Of a stretch of 64,000 bases of DNA, positions 1 through 9,614 are shown piece by piece. The stretch's first letter is position 1. The number at the start of each line of letters is the position of its first letter. The notes below the pieces were generated by a model that saw nothing but the letters and a program-made list of their open reading frames with translations, had not been told where the DNA came from and did not search any database. Source of the DNA: Sphaerolaimus hirsutus (taxonomy: Eukaryota > Nematoda > Chromadorea > Monhysterida > Sphaerolaimidae); NCBI GenBank assembly GCA_964036195.1, contig OZ038459.1:12521206-12585205 (forward strand), in the 5' to 3' direction. Made by a program: the position numbers and the translations under genes.

Positions 1-271
1 GAGAGGTGTTGGATATCATGGTAAATTCGATCACTGATAGTGGTTGAGGAAATCCGCTCTTTATGATACCTCCACCCAGTCGAATTTTCTGCAGTTTAGC
101 TAATGATACCGACGGAATTACGAAAGCAAAAAGGAAAGAGACAATGTAAAATGTAAATGAGTAAAAAGTGCATTGGCAGCTTTCCTATCTTCGGTGTTTT
201 TTCGATTTATGCGATTACAACCCTATTCGATTACGACTTACAAAGATTTTTTACACTTTAAATTTTTGCAG

Positions 272-1396
272 GGTAACATTGGTAAAATTTTGGACGGTTC
301 GCTTACCGATTGGGGCAAACGTAGAATTAATGTGGGCAAAAGGAAAGATGACCCTAAGGTGACACTATTCTGTCCTTGAGCAAAATCGTAAATTCTATTT
401 TCATGTTATTCTTCAAATAACTAGGTACCGTATTTCCTTGAAATACCCCCCTCGAAATACCCTCCTCGAAATGGCCACTATGAAATTATTTGCCTCCACT
501 TGAAATACCCCCCCAAATTGAGTGTACGGTTTCGAAATACCCCCCATGTAGAATTTCATAAAGTTCCTGACAAAATAATAGACCCCACCCCCTTTGAATA
601 AGGTCCTCCCTCGAATAAACCTGCCTCAAAATTTGCTGGCAAAAAAATAAATCCCCATAGGGGCAATTCGAGGTAATACGGTAGATGTATCTTAAATCAG
701 AGAACTCTGCAATCTCTGAGGAAATGCTGAAAATCATACGGACCGAGAAAAATCTCATTAATGAGTGCCTGCGAAAAGTGTTCGAATTGTTTACCTCCGA
801 TTTCAACTTGTTTAAGATGAGTATTTATACGGTTTTCGCCAATCTCAGAAAGTGCAGAAAATAAACATGGTTGCTATTTTATCAATGAATTTGTGGCACG
901 TTTTCAGACACCGGAAAAACGTGACGACGACGCTGATGCTGATGACATGGATAAAAGGCGAGCAGATAGGAAGGCCAACTGGGACAAAATCAAGGTAAAT
1001 CATGCTTCTTTCCCGACTACATTTGGCACTTTGCGGCATTCAACTAAGCATAAATGTGTGGATTGAGAAATTGTAAGCGTTTTTCATCCTCGAAACTTAA
1101 GCCCTAGTTCCGCAAGTTGGCCACTAGAAGAGTGAAAAGTACCGTATTTCCTCGAATTACTCCCTGTTGCCATCTTGGCAATAAAAAGAGAGGTCCCCAT
1201 CGAAATGCCACAGGTCTTATACAGAGCTGAGGGATAATAACTCCCCACGCCCCACCACTTCTTGAGCCTTCTGACTCAGATCATGACCATGACCTGAGGA
1301 ATAGATCATGACATTTACACCTGTCGCCCATTCCTGCACTTTTTATAGGCAAACATCAACACAATCTTGGATGGAGCTATGAACTGGGGCAACTGA
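272..1396 (+). CDS. Candidate multi-exon host gene, product unrecognised
   Basis: Three exons are supported by splice sites and coding character: 272-358 (after TTTTTGCAG, before GTGAC), 908-994 (after CGTTTTCAG, before GTAAAT) and 1349-1396 (after TTTTATAG, ending in TGA). The first two are each 87 nt, phase 0 at both ends. Exon 272-358 reads GNIGKILDGSLTDWGKR and the last reads ANINTILDGAMNWGN, so a motif N-I-x2-I-L-D-G-x(3-4)-W-G recurs. Exon 908-994 is rich in Asp, Lys and Arg (TPEKRDDDADADDMDKRR). A further exon at about 701-820 has coding character (ISEEMLKIIRTEKNLINECL), but I could not fit its phase to its neighbours, and a possible exon at 95-145 also does not join in phase. The GKR/KRR sites after DWG could be processing sites of a secreted precursor; that is speculation. 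The 5' end is probably left of the window. Confidence 0.4.
426..683. mobile_element. TIR element, TACCGTATTT family (copy a)
   Basis: The element begins TACCGTATTTCC and ends TTCGAGGTAATACGGTA, so the ends are inverted repeats. Inside are runs of C on the left that mirror the G-rich 'cgagggggg' style of other copies. No coding sequence is visible. If the flanking TA is the target duplication, the TIR proper is CCGTATTT. It lies between the exons of the first host gene, so it is intronic if that gene model holds. Confidence 0.7.
1139..1340. repeat. Fragment of the TACCGTATTT family
   Basis: A single terminus (TACCGTATTTCCTCGAATTAC) is present at 1139 with no matching right end nearby. A run of TGATCATGACC-like short inverted repeats follows at 1270-1310. 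It lies in the putative last intron of the first host gene. Confidence 0.4.
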
Positions 1397-2389
1397 TGAT
1401 GTTGAAATAGCTTTGAACTGTCAGCTGATATTGGAATGTTCCAAACCAAACTTTCAAGTTCTATCTATTCAAAGTGGAATTGAATATTCTGATGTTGTAA
1501 ATGTGACATGTTTTCATGATCGTGATCACAGATTCACTCATTACATAAGCTTTTTCAATTATTTCTAATTTTTCTTCGATTTTTACTTCTAATCTCAATG
1601 AACTCCCTATGTAGCCTACCTAATTAAATCATTTTGGCTCTGCACACAGTACCTAGTTGACAATGACACGAATGTCACAGCTGGTTCTGATACCGATTCA
1701 AAGCTTGATGATGAGTAACTCTATGCATTATTATAAATATACACATACTTCATGCTGGTTTACATTACTTGTAACTTGGTTTACTTGTACATACAGCAAC
1801 ACATTTCAACACTTCAGGCTGTCTGGGAGGGGCACACGCCTCGTGTACCCCATGTCTGCGAACCCCATCATTGGGCACACGCACATAATAAAAAAATGCG
1901 TGTTCCCCACCCCAGGGGGCCAGGGGCACACCGAACTTTTGAAAGAATCGTGTACCCAACGTTTGGAAACACGCACGTGCGATCCCCAAGATTTTGGGCA
2001 CACATTAAAAAAAAATTTGGGCAGAAACTATTTTTTTTAAACATTTTGTATGACATTCGACACTTTGCATGACATTTGAAATCTTACGCGGTCTTTTACA
2101 TACCTACGGGGTCCCTACATAGTAGTACATACCCCATTTTACACAAATGGTCTTTTCGCAAGTGATGTGTCCGACGCGCATGAGAGATTTGAATGAGTGT
2201 TTAAAACGCTCTTTGTACAAATTTAATGGATTTTTATGCAAAAATAAAAAATGTTCATTTGCATTGTTTTGTGTAACATTGGAGATATGGTCATTCGAAA
2301 AATGCTCAAGATAGTTGTCGGTAAGTGTTACGGCAATCTGCCAAAACTTTTTTTATTACCTACTACAATCGCAAGTAATACAGAGCGAT
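1397..2389. other. Non-coding stretch with GC-rich hairpin-forming block
   Basis: No convincing gene was found. 1810-2005 holds alternating GGGCACACG and CGTGTACCC blocks that pair with one another in several ways; the open frames on both strands there are shadows of that symmetry. Around 2045-2085 is a piece (cactttgcatgacattt) also found in the palindromic CTGGTGCC family, so it may be a remnant of it. Confidence 0.4.
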
Positions 2390-3150
2390 TTCCATTTTTC
2401 ATCCCGTACGGTTTACATGCTCACGGTTTTCATGCCATTCTGTGTCACTTTACTAGCTAAGTGTGACACTTTACTTGCTACTCTACTGTGCCAGTTTTCA
2501 TCCAAAGTATTACACTTTACTTGCTTTAAGTATGCCACTTTTCAAGCCAAAGTTGTGTGTTTTGCTCCAATTTACTCTTTTATGTGAAATGTAGCATACT
2601 GTATTTCTTCTAATAGAAGGGCATCTCCAATAGAAGGTACATAGTAAAACTGCTGGAAGCGCTGATGTCAGACAGTTCCATCATTTAGTATGGTAGGTAG
2701 GTAGTAAAAATTTTGATATCGTTGTTATTGTTCTTTTCAAATATTCTATGAATTGTTTTGAATGATGCTTAATAAAGACTGGTCAGTATACCCTGTACAA
2801 TGTTGGCTGACATTTGACAAAAATGTCTGAAAAGATGATGAAAAAAATAGAAGGGCAATCTTCATTCAATAGAAGGGTGGGTAAAAAAGTTGTTGAAAAA
2901 ATATAAGGGCGCCGTTCTATTAGACGAAATACGGTATTTAGTGGCATGCTTGTGGATTGTAAACCGTAATACTTTGGCACGTAAAGTGGTATACTCTGGC
3001 ATGAAAAGTGACACATAAATTTGACATGTAAAAACATGTCTGGGGCTTGAAAACCGTACGTTTCAGCAAGTAAAACAGAGCATTTTCGATGAAAAACGTG
3101 AGCATGTAAACCGTAAGGGATGAAAAACGGAACACACTCGTAATACACGC
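2390..3150. repeat. Large inverted repeat (foldback) with a TIR element inside
   Basis: The left arm near 2390-2430 (cccgtacggtttacatgctc) recurs inverted near 3090-3130 (gagcatgtaaaccgtaaggg). The arms also share CACTTTAC/GTAAAGTG-type blocks. The centre is occupied by the TIR element at 2597-2936. No real coding sequence was seen; the frames on the minus strand are arm translations. Confidence 0.55.
2597..2936. mobile_element. TIR element, TACCGTATTT family (copy b, divergent)
   Basis: Ends are TACTGTATTTCTTCTAATAG and CTATTAGACGAAATACGGTA, an imperfect inverted pair. The subterminal 'agaagggc' blocks replace the poly-G blocks of other copies. The element is 340 bp and non-coding. Confidence 0.65.
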
Positions 3151-3221
3151 CTGGAATGCATTCGCTCACTGCGTTCCGGCATTTCAAGAGGTTTATAAAA
3201 TTTTCGGAAGGAACTTAACAT

Positions 3222-3606
3222 TACCGTATTTCCTCGAAGTACCCCACTCGAAATACCCCCCTCGTTTGACCCCCCCCTCTCGAGACCACTATGAAACAAT
3301 CACCCCCCCCCTCGAAATACCCCCTAGATTGAGTGTAAAGAGAACGTACATGACAAATACCGCAGTTTGTGTTCTGCGTAGTGCAGAACACACGTTAAAA
3401 CAATGTCGTAATCACGTTAGAACAGTGTTTATAGCATCTACGTACCACTATTAGTCTACAGGAGTCTATACATGTCAGTTATTGATGCATTTTTCTACCC
3501 CAGTGTACATCACAAACGACGATTTTGTACTAGGATTTGAAAAAATTTCTGGCGAAATAATAACCCCCCCTCGTGTAACCCCCCCCCCCCTCTCGGAAAT
3601 ACGGTA
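3222..3606. mobile_element. TIR element, TACCGTATTT family (copy c)
   Basis: Begins TACCGTATTTCCTCGAAGTA and ends CTCGGAAATACGGTA. Both subterminal regions carry long C runs (cccccccctctcg), so one strand is strongly G-rich. The internal sequence acttgcg... is non-coding. Confidence 0.7.
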
Positions 3607-3640
3607 TACACCTAGTCAACCTAATTACAGTCACAGACTA

Positions 3641-3774
3641 TATACGGATTTTGCACAGAGATATTTAATTTCCGATTCTGTTAGCCTTCCTTTAAAAGAC
3701 TAGTATTTATACTAGTCTTTTAAAGGAAGGCTAACAGAATCAGAAATTAAATATCTCTGTGCAAAATCCGTATA
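3641..3774. repeat. 134-bp near-perfect palindrome
   Basis: Two 65-nt arms (3641-3705 and 3710-3774) are separated by the 4-nt loop TTTA. I see only one or two arm mismatches (for example tttccgat against tttctgat). The centre reads agactagtaTTTAtactagtct. There is no coding sequence; the symmetry could extrude as a cruciform or reflect a foldback element. Confidence 0.85.
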
Positions 3775-4109
3775 CCTATCTTTATAAAGATATTCTTCCT
3801 TATATTCAATATTTCGTGTGTCAGCTGTCAGGTTGTTGTAGAGTCGTTAAAATTGCCAAACTTTTTTCAAAGTAAAAGTAAACGTAAAGTATTTATTTTT
3901 TACTCACCCTTTGAGTAAAGAAAACGTAAATGAAATTGTTTACTACTACTCATGAGTAAACGTGAGTTAATGTACTTCCCCCCCAGCGCCAAAACAAAAA
4001 ACGCCAACGCGGTTCTGGCACTTGGCACCATTTCGTTTGGCGCTGTGAGTCGAAAATACGCCATGGCGCTCGGCGCCAACATCCTGGCGCCTTTCACACC
4101 ACTAATCAG

Positions 4110-4629
4110 TCAACATTTGTCCCCGCAACCGACCGAATTCGAGCGCCACGGATTCGTCGCGACGGGCACCTGGTCGTACCTCTTCTGCGGCACCATGTGG
4201 CTGCCCATCCAGGCGGGGTGGTCCTCACCGTCGACGGACCTTTGCCGCCACCTTCTCACGAAGAGTAGACAATGGTAGCCGCCGTAAAAACAGCAGCACA
4301 TGCCGGCCATTTGACACGCGAATATGACCAGTACGACTGTGATGAACCCGGTGGGCAGTCACAGAGCCTGTGAAATGCCCTGTGAGATGGAAAATGTCAT
4401 GTAAAGTGTCAAAGGTCATGTAAAATGGCAAACGGACGTTTGCCATTTTACATGACTTTAGACACTTTGCATGACATTTTACATTTCACAGTGCATTTTA
4501 CAGGGTCTGGGATTGTCACCAGGCGGAGTTGGGGTCGACCACGAACGTGTTATCCGTGGCTGACACTGAGTTGGCCACGTAGCTGAGCGTCAGCGCGCAC
4601 GGCAACAACTTGCCAGCGCTGCGTGCCAT
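4110..4629 (-). CDS. Small membrane-protein-like gene, two exons, unrecognised
   Basis: On the minus strand, ATG at 4629 opens an exon (4629-4520) with a signal-peptide-like start (MARSAGKLLPCALTLSYVAN, ending around SVSA). It then reaches a GT donor supplied by the palindromic element. The second exon (4336-4110), after ATCACAG, encodes a hydrophobic, Cys-rich segment (VLVIFACQMAGMCCCF), then RRWRQR and a polar tail ending CGDKC. The layout signal, short ectodomain, one membrane helix and basic stop-transfer suggests a small type I membrane protein. The two exon phases differ by one nucleotide, so either the donor or start is misjudged, a tiny exon is missing, or the gene is frameshifted. 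No family is claimed. The region is GC-rich relative to its surroundings, as expected of coding DNA. Confidence 0.45.
4340..4523. mobile_element. Palindromic CTGGTGCC-type element filling an intron
   Basis: In the orientation of the flanking gene (minus) it begins CTGGTGACAATCCCAGACCC and ends CTCTGTGACTGCCCAC. The body is a long palindrome around aaacgGAcgttt, with arms carrying tgtcatgtaaagtgtc and ttgacactttgcatgac-type blocks. The GT of its first bases would be the splice donor of the host intron (4519-4337); the acceptor lies about 12 nt beyond its other end. It is the same family as 34838-34971 and 45166-45360. Confidence 0.65.
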
Positions 4630-4639
4630 CTTTGTCGTT

Positions 4640-5155
4640 CCTTTCTACTTGTGCTTGCCTGCGTGTTGAAATGTGCCTGGTGTAAATGCGATGAATTCAA
4701 ATCGTTACAAACGGCGTCTTAGAAGGAGCACAGAAGCTGCAAATGTGTCTATGCTGGGGCACGGAAATTTTTTTCGGAATTTCACAATCAGTCCAGTATC
4801 GTATCAGACTTTTTATTCGTGTGCATTGCGTAGCTGTAATCTGCATTCGGTCCTGTTTCAGCCGCGGCGGAATTGTTAAACAAACATTGTTGATAAGGCT
4901 TTTTCATTGCTAATTTGATTGTTACGCAAGGTTGGAAGTTGCATAAATACATGTAGTGCTGACGTGTTGAAATCTGCGATTCTATCGGTATTTTCCTTTC
5001 ATCAGAATATTTATAGGTATATTTACATCGGAATGTGGTAAATAGTAATAAAATGTAAGACCGTGTATTATATGTTTGATGTGCTCCGGCTCGCAACAGA
5101 CATAGTGGGATGTGATTGAACAAAATCTGCGACATGTTCCTGAAAGGGTGTGCGT
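4640..5155. other. Intergenic stretch, nothing recognised
   Basis: AT-rich sequence without convincing exons or repeats that I can delimit. Confidence 0.4.
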
Positions 5156-5452
5156 CATTAAGACAAAAGCGCTTTTAGACAACAGTAGCTTTAATAGAAC
5201 AAAAATGCTCATTGAGACAAAAGTTCTTGGTCATGTCATGTTCCAGGTCGAAAAATATAAATAGACTTTTATAATTATGATTAAAATGTAAATAGATTTT
5301 GTAACTTTTTGGTGATGCGATTAGGCTGGAAGTATAGTAGTTAAAGTAGAATTAACACAGTGAACTTTCACATGAACTTAACTATCTTCAAACACTACAG
5401 CGTTTTTGTAGAATCAAAGCTACTGTTGTCTTAAAGCGCTTTTGTCTTAATG
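5156..5452. mobile_element. Non-autonomous TIR/foldback element
   Basis: The left end cattaagacaaaagcgc, followed by agacaacagtagcttt, is matched inverted at the right end (aaagctactgttgtct, then gcgcttttgtcttaatg). The interior is AT-rich and non-coding. No TSD was assigned. Confidence 0.65.
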
Positions 5453-5800
5453 GGATACCCCCGTTCCTGAACACGTCGCGCGCTCTTCGAGCTCAAATAA
5501 CTCGCCCCCCCCCCTCAAATAAATCACTTCGTCGTTTAATTGACATGGAGAATGCAACTTTATACATTAGGACATTTCATTACATTATCAATTTGTTAGT
5601 ATAAAACGTCAAAAGTAACTCAAAATTGACTCAAAAAGTCAATTACGATGCTGGTAATTTCCGCTCTGTTATCTCCACTCGTCAAAATGTCAGAGAAAAG
5701 CACTGTTCCATGAACGTAGACACGAAGGATATAAACGGCACCTAAAACCTCTACCAACCTAAAAAAATTGATCTGTAAAGATGAAGATATTGTTGTTATA

Positions 5801-7068
5801 CAGTACCGTGCAGAATAGTTGAGACTTTTTGTGCTGTGTGATTAATGTTGCCAGAATTTCAAAATGGTCGATATGCAAAACATTTGGATACTATACATGG
5901 GTACCCTGGGGGGTTGACTACACATGCCCGGGATGACCGCCCCTCGAGTTCAAATCTGCATATATTCCTAGTGTACAAACATATTAACTCAGTTTGTTCA
6001 TGTTTCAGAATAGTTGAGACTTTTCTTGTTTTGGGCAGTAGCCACCCAGTATCTCACTTTAAAGTCTATATCCAATTCCTATGTTCATTTTTTAACAAAA
6101 TTTTCACCATGGCAACTGCTTGCCTGCATTGCTGAGTTCTGTGTGCAGCAAGAAAAATTGTAAGCATGAACATATGCATATGGCAATGCATATAGTGAAA
6201 TGTGGCATTTATTTATTTTTGCTGCAGTCTCACATCCATTGCCAGCAACTCAGAAATGGGGGTAGGCATACTACTGAGTGGGGCTATTTGGTGTGTAAAT
6301 TTGAGGTTTTGGCTTTGCTCTATAAGGAAGAAAAGTTGGCCCAACTGTGAATGAGTAATTTGCAATTCTTTTGGATGGAATGAAGATGGAAGTTTGTAAG
6401 TGCTATAACTTTTGATTGGAAAGAGATATTGAAAAAAACGTTTTTGTCAGATTAATTCTCTCTGTCTAAAGTATGTTAAAGACTGTTCAAGAAACAAAAT
6501 TTTCATGCTGCAAACCCCAGTAAAATAAGCATAAAATATTTAGACAACATTAAAAACTTTGAAGTGCCACAACTTTTGATTGGAAAGAGGTATTGAACTC
6601 ATTTATGTTTTAAATGAATCCTCGTTGTCTAAAGTATATGAAAGCATGTTCAAAAAAAATTATTTTTTCGTGTTCAAAAACTGGGTCAAATTGACATACG
6701 GAATTGAGACATCACTAAACCGACCACAAAAATAGAATCTGCAGGTTGTCCCGATAATTTTAAGTGTTGAATGATTCAAATCAGCCCAGAAATGGTTGAG
6801 TTATTAAGCTTCAAAGACACTCATCCAGATTGCCCTATTATCTGTATATTTAGCGACCATCTTTTTATAGACCCCCTTATCTCGGGCCTGGGGGATTATT
6901 TGAGCAAACAAAATTTTTTCGTAGTAGCCCCAGCATAAAACCCCAACATACTCAAACGGCATCAAAATTGGGCAAGGGACAAGAAATTGGGAAGCAAAAA
7001 AGTGTGGTGGACCCCCAGCCTACTGTTTCTCTATGTGTCAAAAGTCTCAACTATTCTGCACGGTAGTG
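5801..7068. mobile_element. Mariner-like non-autonomous element (copy A)
   Basis: TIRs start CAGTACCGTGCAGAATAG and end CTATTCTGCACGGTAGTG and are flanked by TA on both sides (5799-5800 and 7069-7070). TA duplication and CAGTACCGTGCA-type ends fit the Tc1/mariner superfamily. The 1,268-bp interior has no transposase: frames are short and broken. A second copy lies at 14019-16452, collinear over the whole length. Copy A preserves the single ACCCCCAG site that is duplicated by an insertion in copy B. Confidence 0.8.
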
Positions 7069-8219
7069 TATATGTATTGTTGCTACATCAAATGGGTAAA
7101 TCCTCAACTGTCGCCCTCCAAACCCCCTCATCAAAAAATCACTCTGTTAGCTCCTTCGCTTGAATATTTAGTTCAGCTTGTTTGGTGGGTAGGAAAGTTT
7201 CACAAAAATGTCATATGCAAATGTGTAGGTAAAAAAGTGTGTGCGTTGTCAGTAGGGTGTCAAAAAATTTTTTTTACGGAAAACGGAAAATGGAAAGGTA
7301 AAATTTTTTCACTTAATGGAAAACGGAAAGGTAAAAAAAAAATTTCTGCCGGAAAACTGAAAATGGAAAGGTAAAACAATTTCACTCAGCGGAAAACGGA
7401 AAGGTAAAAAAAAATTATCAGCCGGAAAACGGAAAAATGAAATGCCGGAAAACGGAAAACGGAAAGCAAAATTTTCACGGAAATGGAAAAAAATAACGTG
7501 AAATTTGCACAGAAATGGACAAATTTCATGCAGGTTTGCCTGTTTGGCTTTGATTGTGGTAGCTGTACATTCTGCAACTATGGATCATGCCAGTAACTTC
7601 ACTTGTAGTTCAAGCTTAACTGAACCAACAAAAAATCATCAAAAGGTAGCTAATATACACTACAACAACAATAAAGTTGGAGTATATGTGGGTCAACACG
7701 GGGGCCCACAACCCCAAGACACAGTTGAGAGAGCAAGTTTATTGCACAGTGCTGAACTGAACATGCATTACAAAAGGTCACAGGTGGTGTGCACTTGAAA
7801 CATAACAATCGCGGGTTTGGTAATAACCCCATCTACACTACTACTCAACTCCTTGGGGGGTAACCGGATTATATGACCTCGGATAATCATAAAAAGGTAA
7901 GAGATACAACAGAGTTTACAAGTTTCACGTATCTGAAGTTACAAAAACCAATTGAACAATGTTTGCATGGGAAAACAGAAAAGCTTATACACAAAAGAGT
8001 TTCCTCAATCAAATGAACAAATTTCACATCTTGCATTGACAGCAGGTCTTTTATCCGACATCCATCGACTTGGACTTCTGTTGCACTTTCCTTGATGTGT
8101 TGCATGAGGGCTTGACCATTTGGCAACATTTGCAAAATCAGCAGTCTTTACAAATCGATAGGCGGGTGGTCGTAACTTGATGTCACAGGTTGACAAATCA
8201 GCCAAATCAGTTTGTGTGG

Positions 8220-8666
8220 TGTTGCCCGCATGGGCAAGTACTGATGGCGGGCGCGTGTGCACGCAAGTGTCGCCCCAGTCGCCCGCAGCACTGCGCGCCC
8301 CTGGCGCGCAGTGCGGCGGGTTGCCGCGGCGGCACCCGCACAGCACATGCGCCGGCCAGCATTTATAAGGGCCGCATGTTCAGTTCAGTTCAGTTGTTTT
8401 CCCTGCAACTCATTTCCCTCGCCCCCACAGCTCACGAAATGAACATATTCCTATATTTGTGAAGCCCGTGTCGCGAGGCGACGTTTTTACCCCCAAAAAT
8501 CAACATTCTTATCGATCACTCTCCTCCGGTCGACAGCACTTGGGGTGTGACATTGCATCAGTCACAAGGCCCTTTGCTGGTCTCCGCGAAGTTTGGCACT
8601 TGAAAATAAAGTTTTCTGTGGGATGAGCGTAAGTTTGCCATTGCTCAGGCGCTTGTGCCCACAACA
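8220..8666 (+). mobile_element. 5' LTR of gag-protease LTR element
   Basis: 447 bp, beginning TGTTGCCCGC and ending GCCCACAACA, with no difference seen from the 3' copy at 12312-12758. It contains a TATA-like TTTATAAGG (8362-8370), a triple TCAGT initiator-like run just downstream (8379-8395) and AATAAA at 8605-8610, giving a U3-R-U5 layout on the + strand. The flanking 4-mer GTGG occurs at 8216-8219 and 12759-12762. The identity of the LTRs indicates a recent insertion. Confidence 0.9.
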
Positions 8667-8684
8667 TGGTGACCACACTGCATA
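8667..8684 (+). promoter_or_regulatory. Putative primer binding site
   Basis: TGGTGACCACACTGC follows the 5' LTR directly and begins with TGG, as expected for pairing to a tRNA CCA end. I could not assign the tRNA. Confidence 0.5.
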
Positions 8685-8825
8685 AATCCCAGTGAACATT
8701 CCCACATAAATTCAAGTGGTAGCACCAGCGATCAGTCAAATATCAGCGGCCCCGCATCTTTTCCCCACCCACACATAAGCGGCACGTGGGACGCGTTACA
8801 CGAAACGCACCCAAAGTCAGCAAAA

Positions 8826-9614
8826 ATGTCTGAAAATGATCCCAATGGCCTGTCAGCGGCCAACCACACCAACCCAAAACTGCGCCCACAAATAACATAT
8901 CAGGAGCATGAATTCAGCAAAAAAATTTCTGATTGGACTGATTCCCGAAACAGAAGGGCACTCATAAATGCAATTGAGTCAGTAAACAAACTGCGAAAAT
9001 CAGACTGGCCCAAGGGTACTGTAGCCAGCAAGGACAGTAACACAACCCTCAGCCGCCGGCTATTGCGTTTAACGGAAAAATTCTTTGAGTCATCGCAGCT
9101 GTCGACAATAACTATAGAAAACCCAGAAGAGATGGATGAGGATAGCAGTGGGGATGAAAGTGATAGTGGTAACATCACCACAATGAATGCTCCCCTACTC
9201 CAGCCCTCCACGCAATCGCAAGAATCCCCGTCCCCCACTCCATTTGCGAAACAAAAAGTCCAAACGTCAGACTTGGCAGCAATGGCATCACATTTCAACC
9301 AACAATTTGACCAGCAACATCAGCTAATCATAGATCAAAACAAACGAATTGAGCAGTTGACACGAATAATCGCCAATAACCAACTGGCCAGCGTATCCCA
9401 AAGCTCGACGCAGCAACAAAGCGATCCCTGGCGATGGTCCACAGAAGAACGATTGGCGACGCTTGCCCAGAACCCCCTACTCCTGCAAATGGTTGAATAC
9501 ATGGAGCATTTTGTGACAATCCATTGTGAATACATGGAGCACAATCCGAGTACCCAGAGACAAAATCGGAGTAGGCCATGTGGCATCCACCGCAAGCAAA
9601 CAAATAAAATTTGA
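8826..9614 (+). CDS. LTR element ORF1: Gag N-terminal part
   Basis: 262 aa from ATG 8826, starting MSENDPNGLS. The protein has a polar, Asp/Ser-rich middle (EEMDEDSSGDESDSG) and a Gln-rich segment with coiled-coil potential (QQFDQQHQLIIDQNKRIEQL). There is no zinc knuckle. It overlaps ORF2 by about 100 nt, and ORF2 is in the +1 frame relative to it. The overlap holds a 14-bp direct repeat, gaatacatggagca, 33 bp apart (9495 and 9528). Capsid-like sequence is only in ORF2, so ORF1 plus ORF2 was probably one Gag-protease polyprotein, or is made by +1 frameshifting. Confidence 0.7.
   Translation: MSENDPNGLSAANHTNPKLRPQITYQEHEFSKKISDWTDSRNRRALINAIESVNKLRKSDWPKGTVASKDSNTTLSRRLLRLTEKFFESSQLSTITIENPEEMDEDSSGDESDSGNITTMNAPLLQPSTQSQESPSPTPFAKQKVQTSDLAAMASHFNQQFDQQHQLIIDQNKRIEQLTRIIANNQLASVSQSSTQQQSDPWRWSTEERLATLAQNPLLLQMVEYMEHFVTIHCEYMEHNPSTQRQNRSRPCGIHRKQTNKI

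Noticed and set aside
1752..2072. Overlapping ORFs on both strands at 1.75-2.07 kb
   Set aside because: Overlapping open frames come from GC-rich inverted blocks; no splice or protein motif supports a gene.
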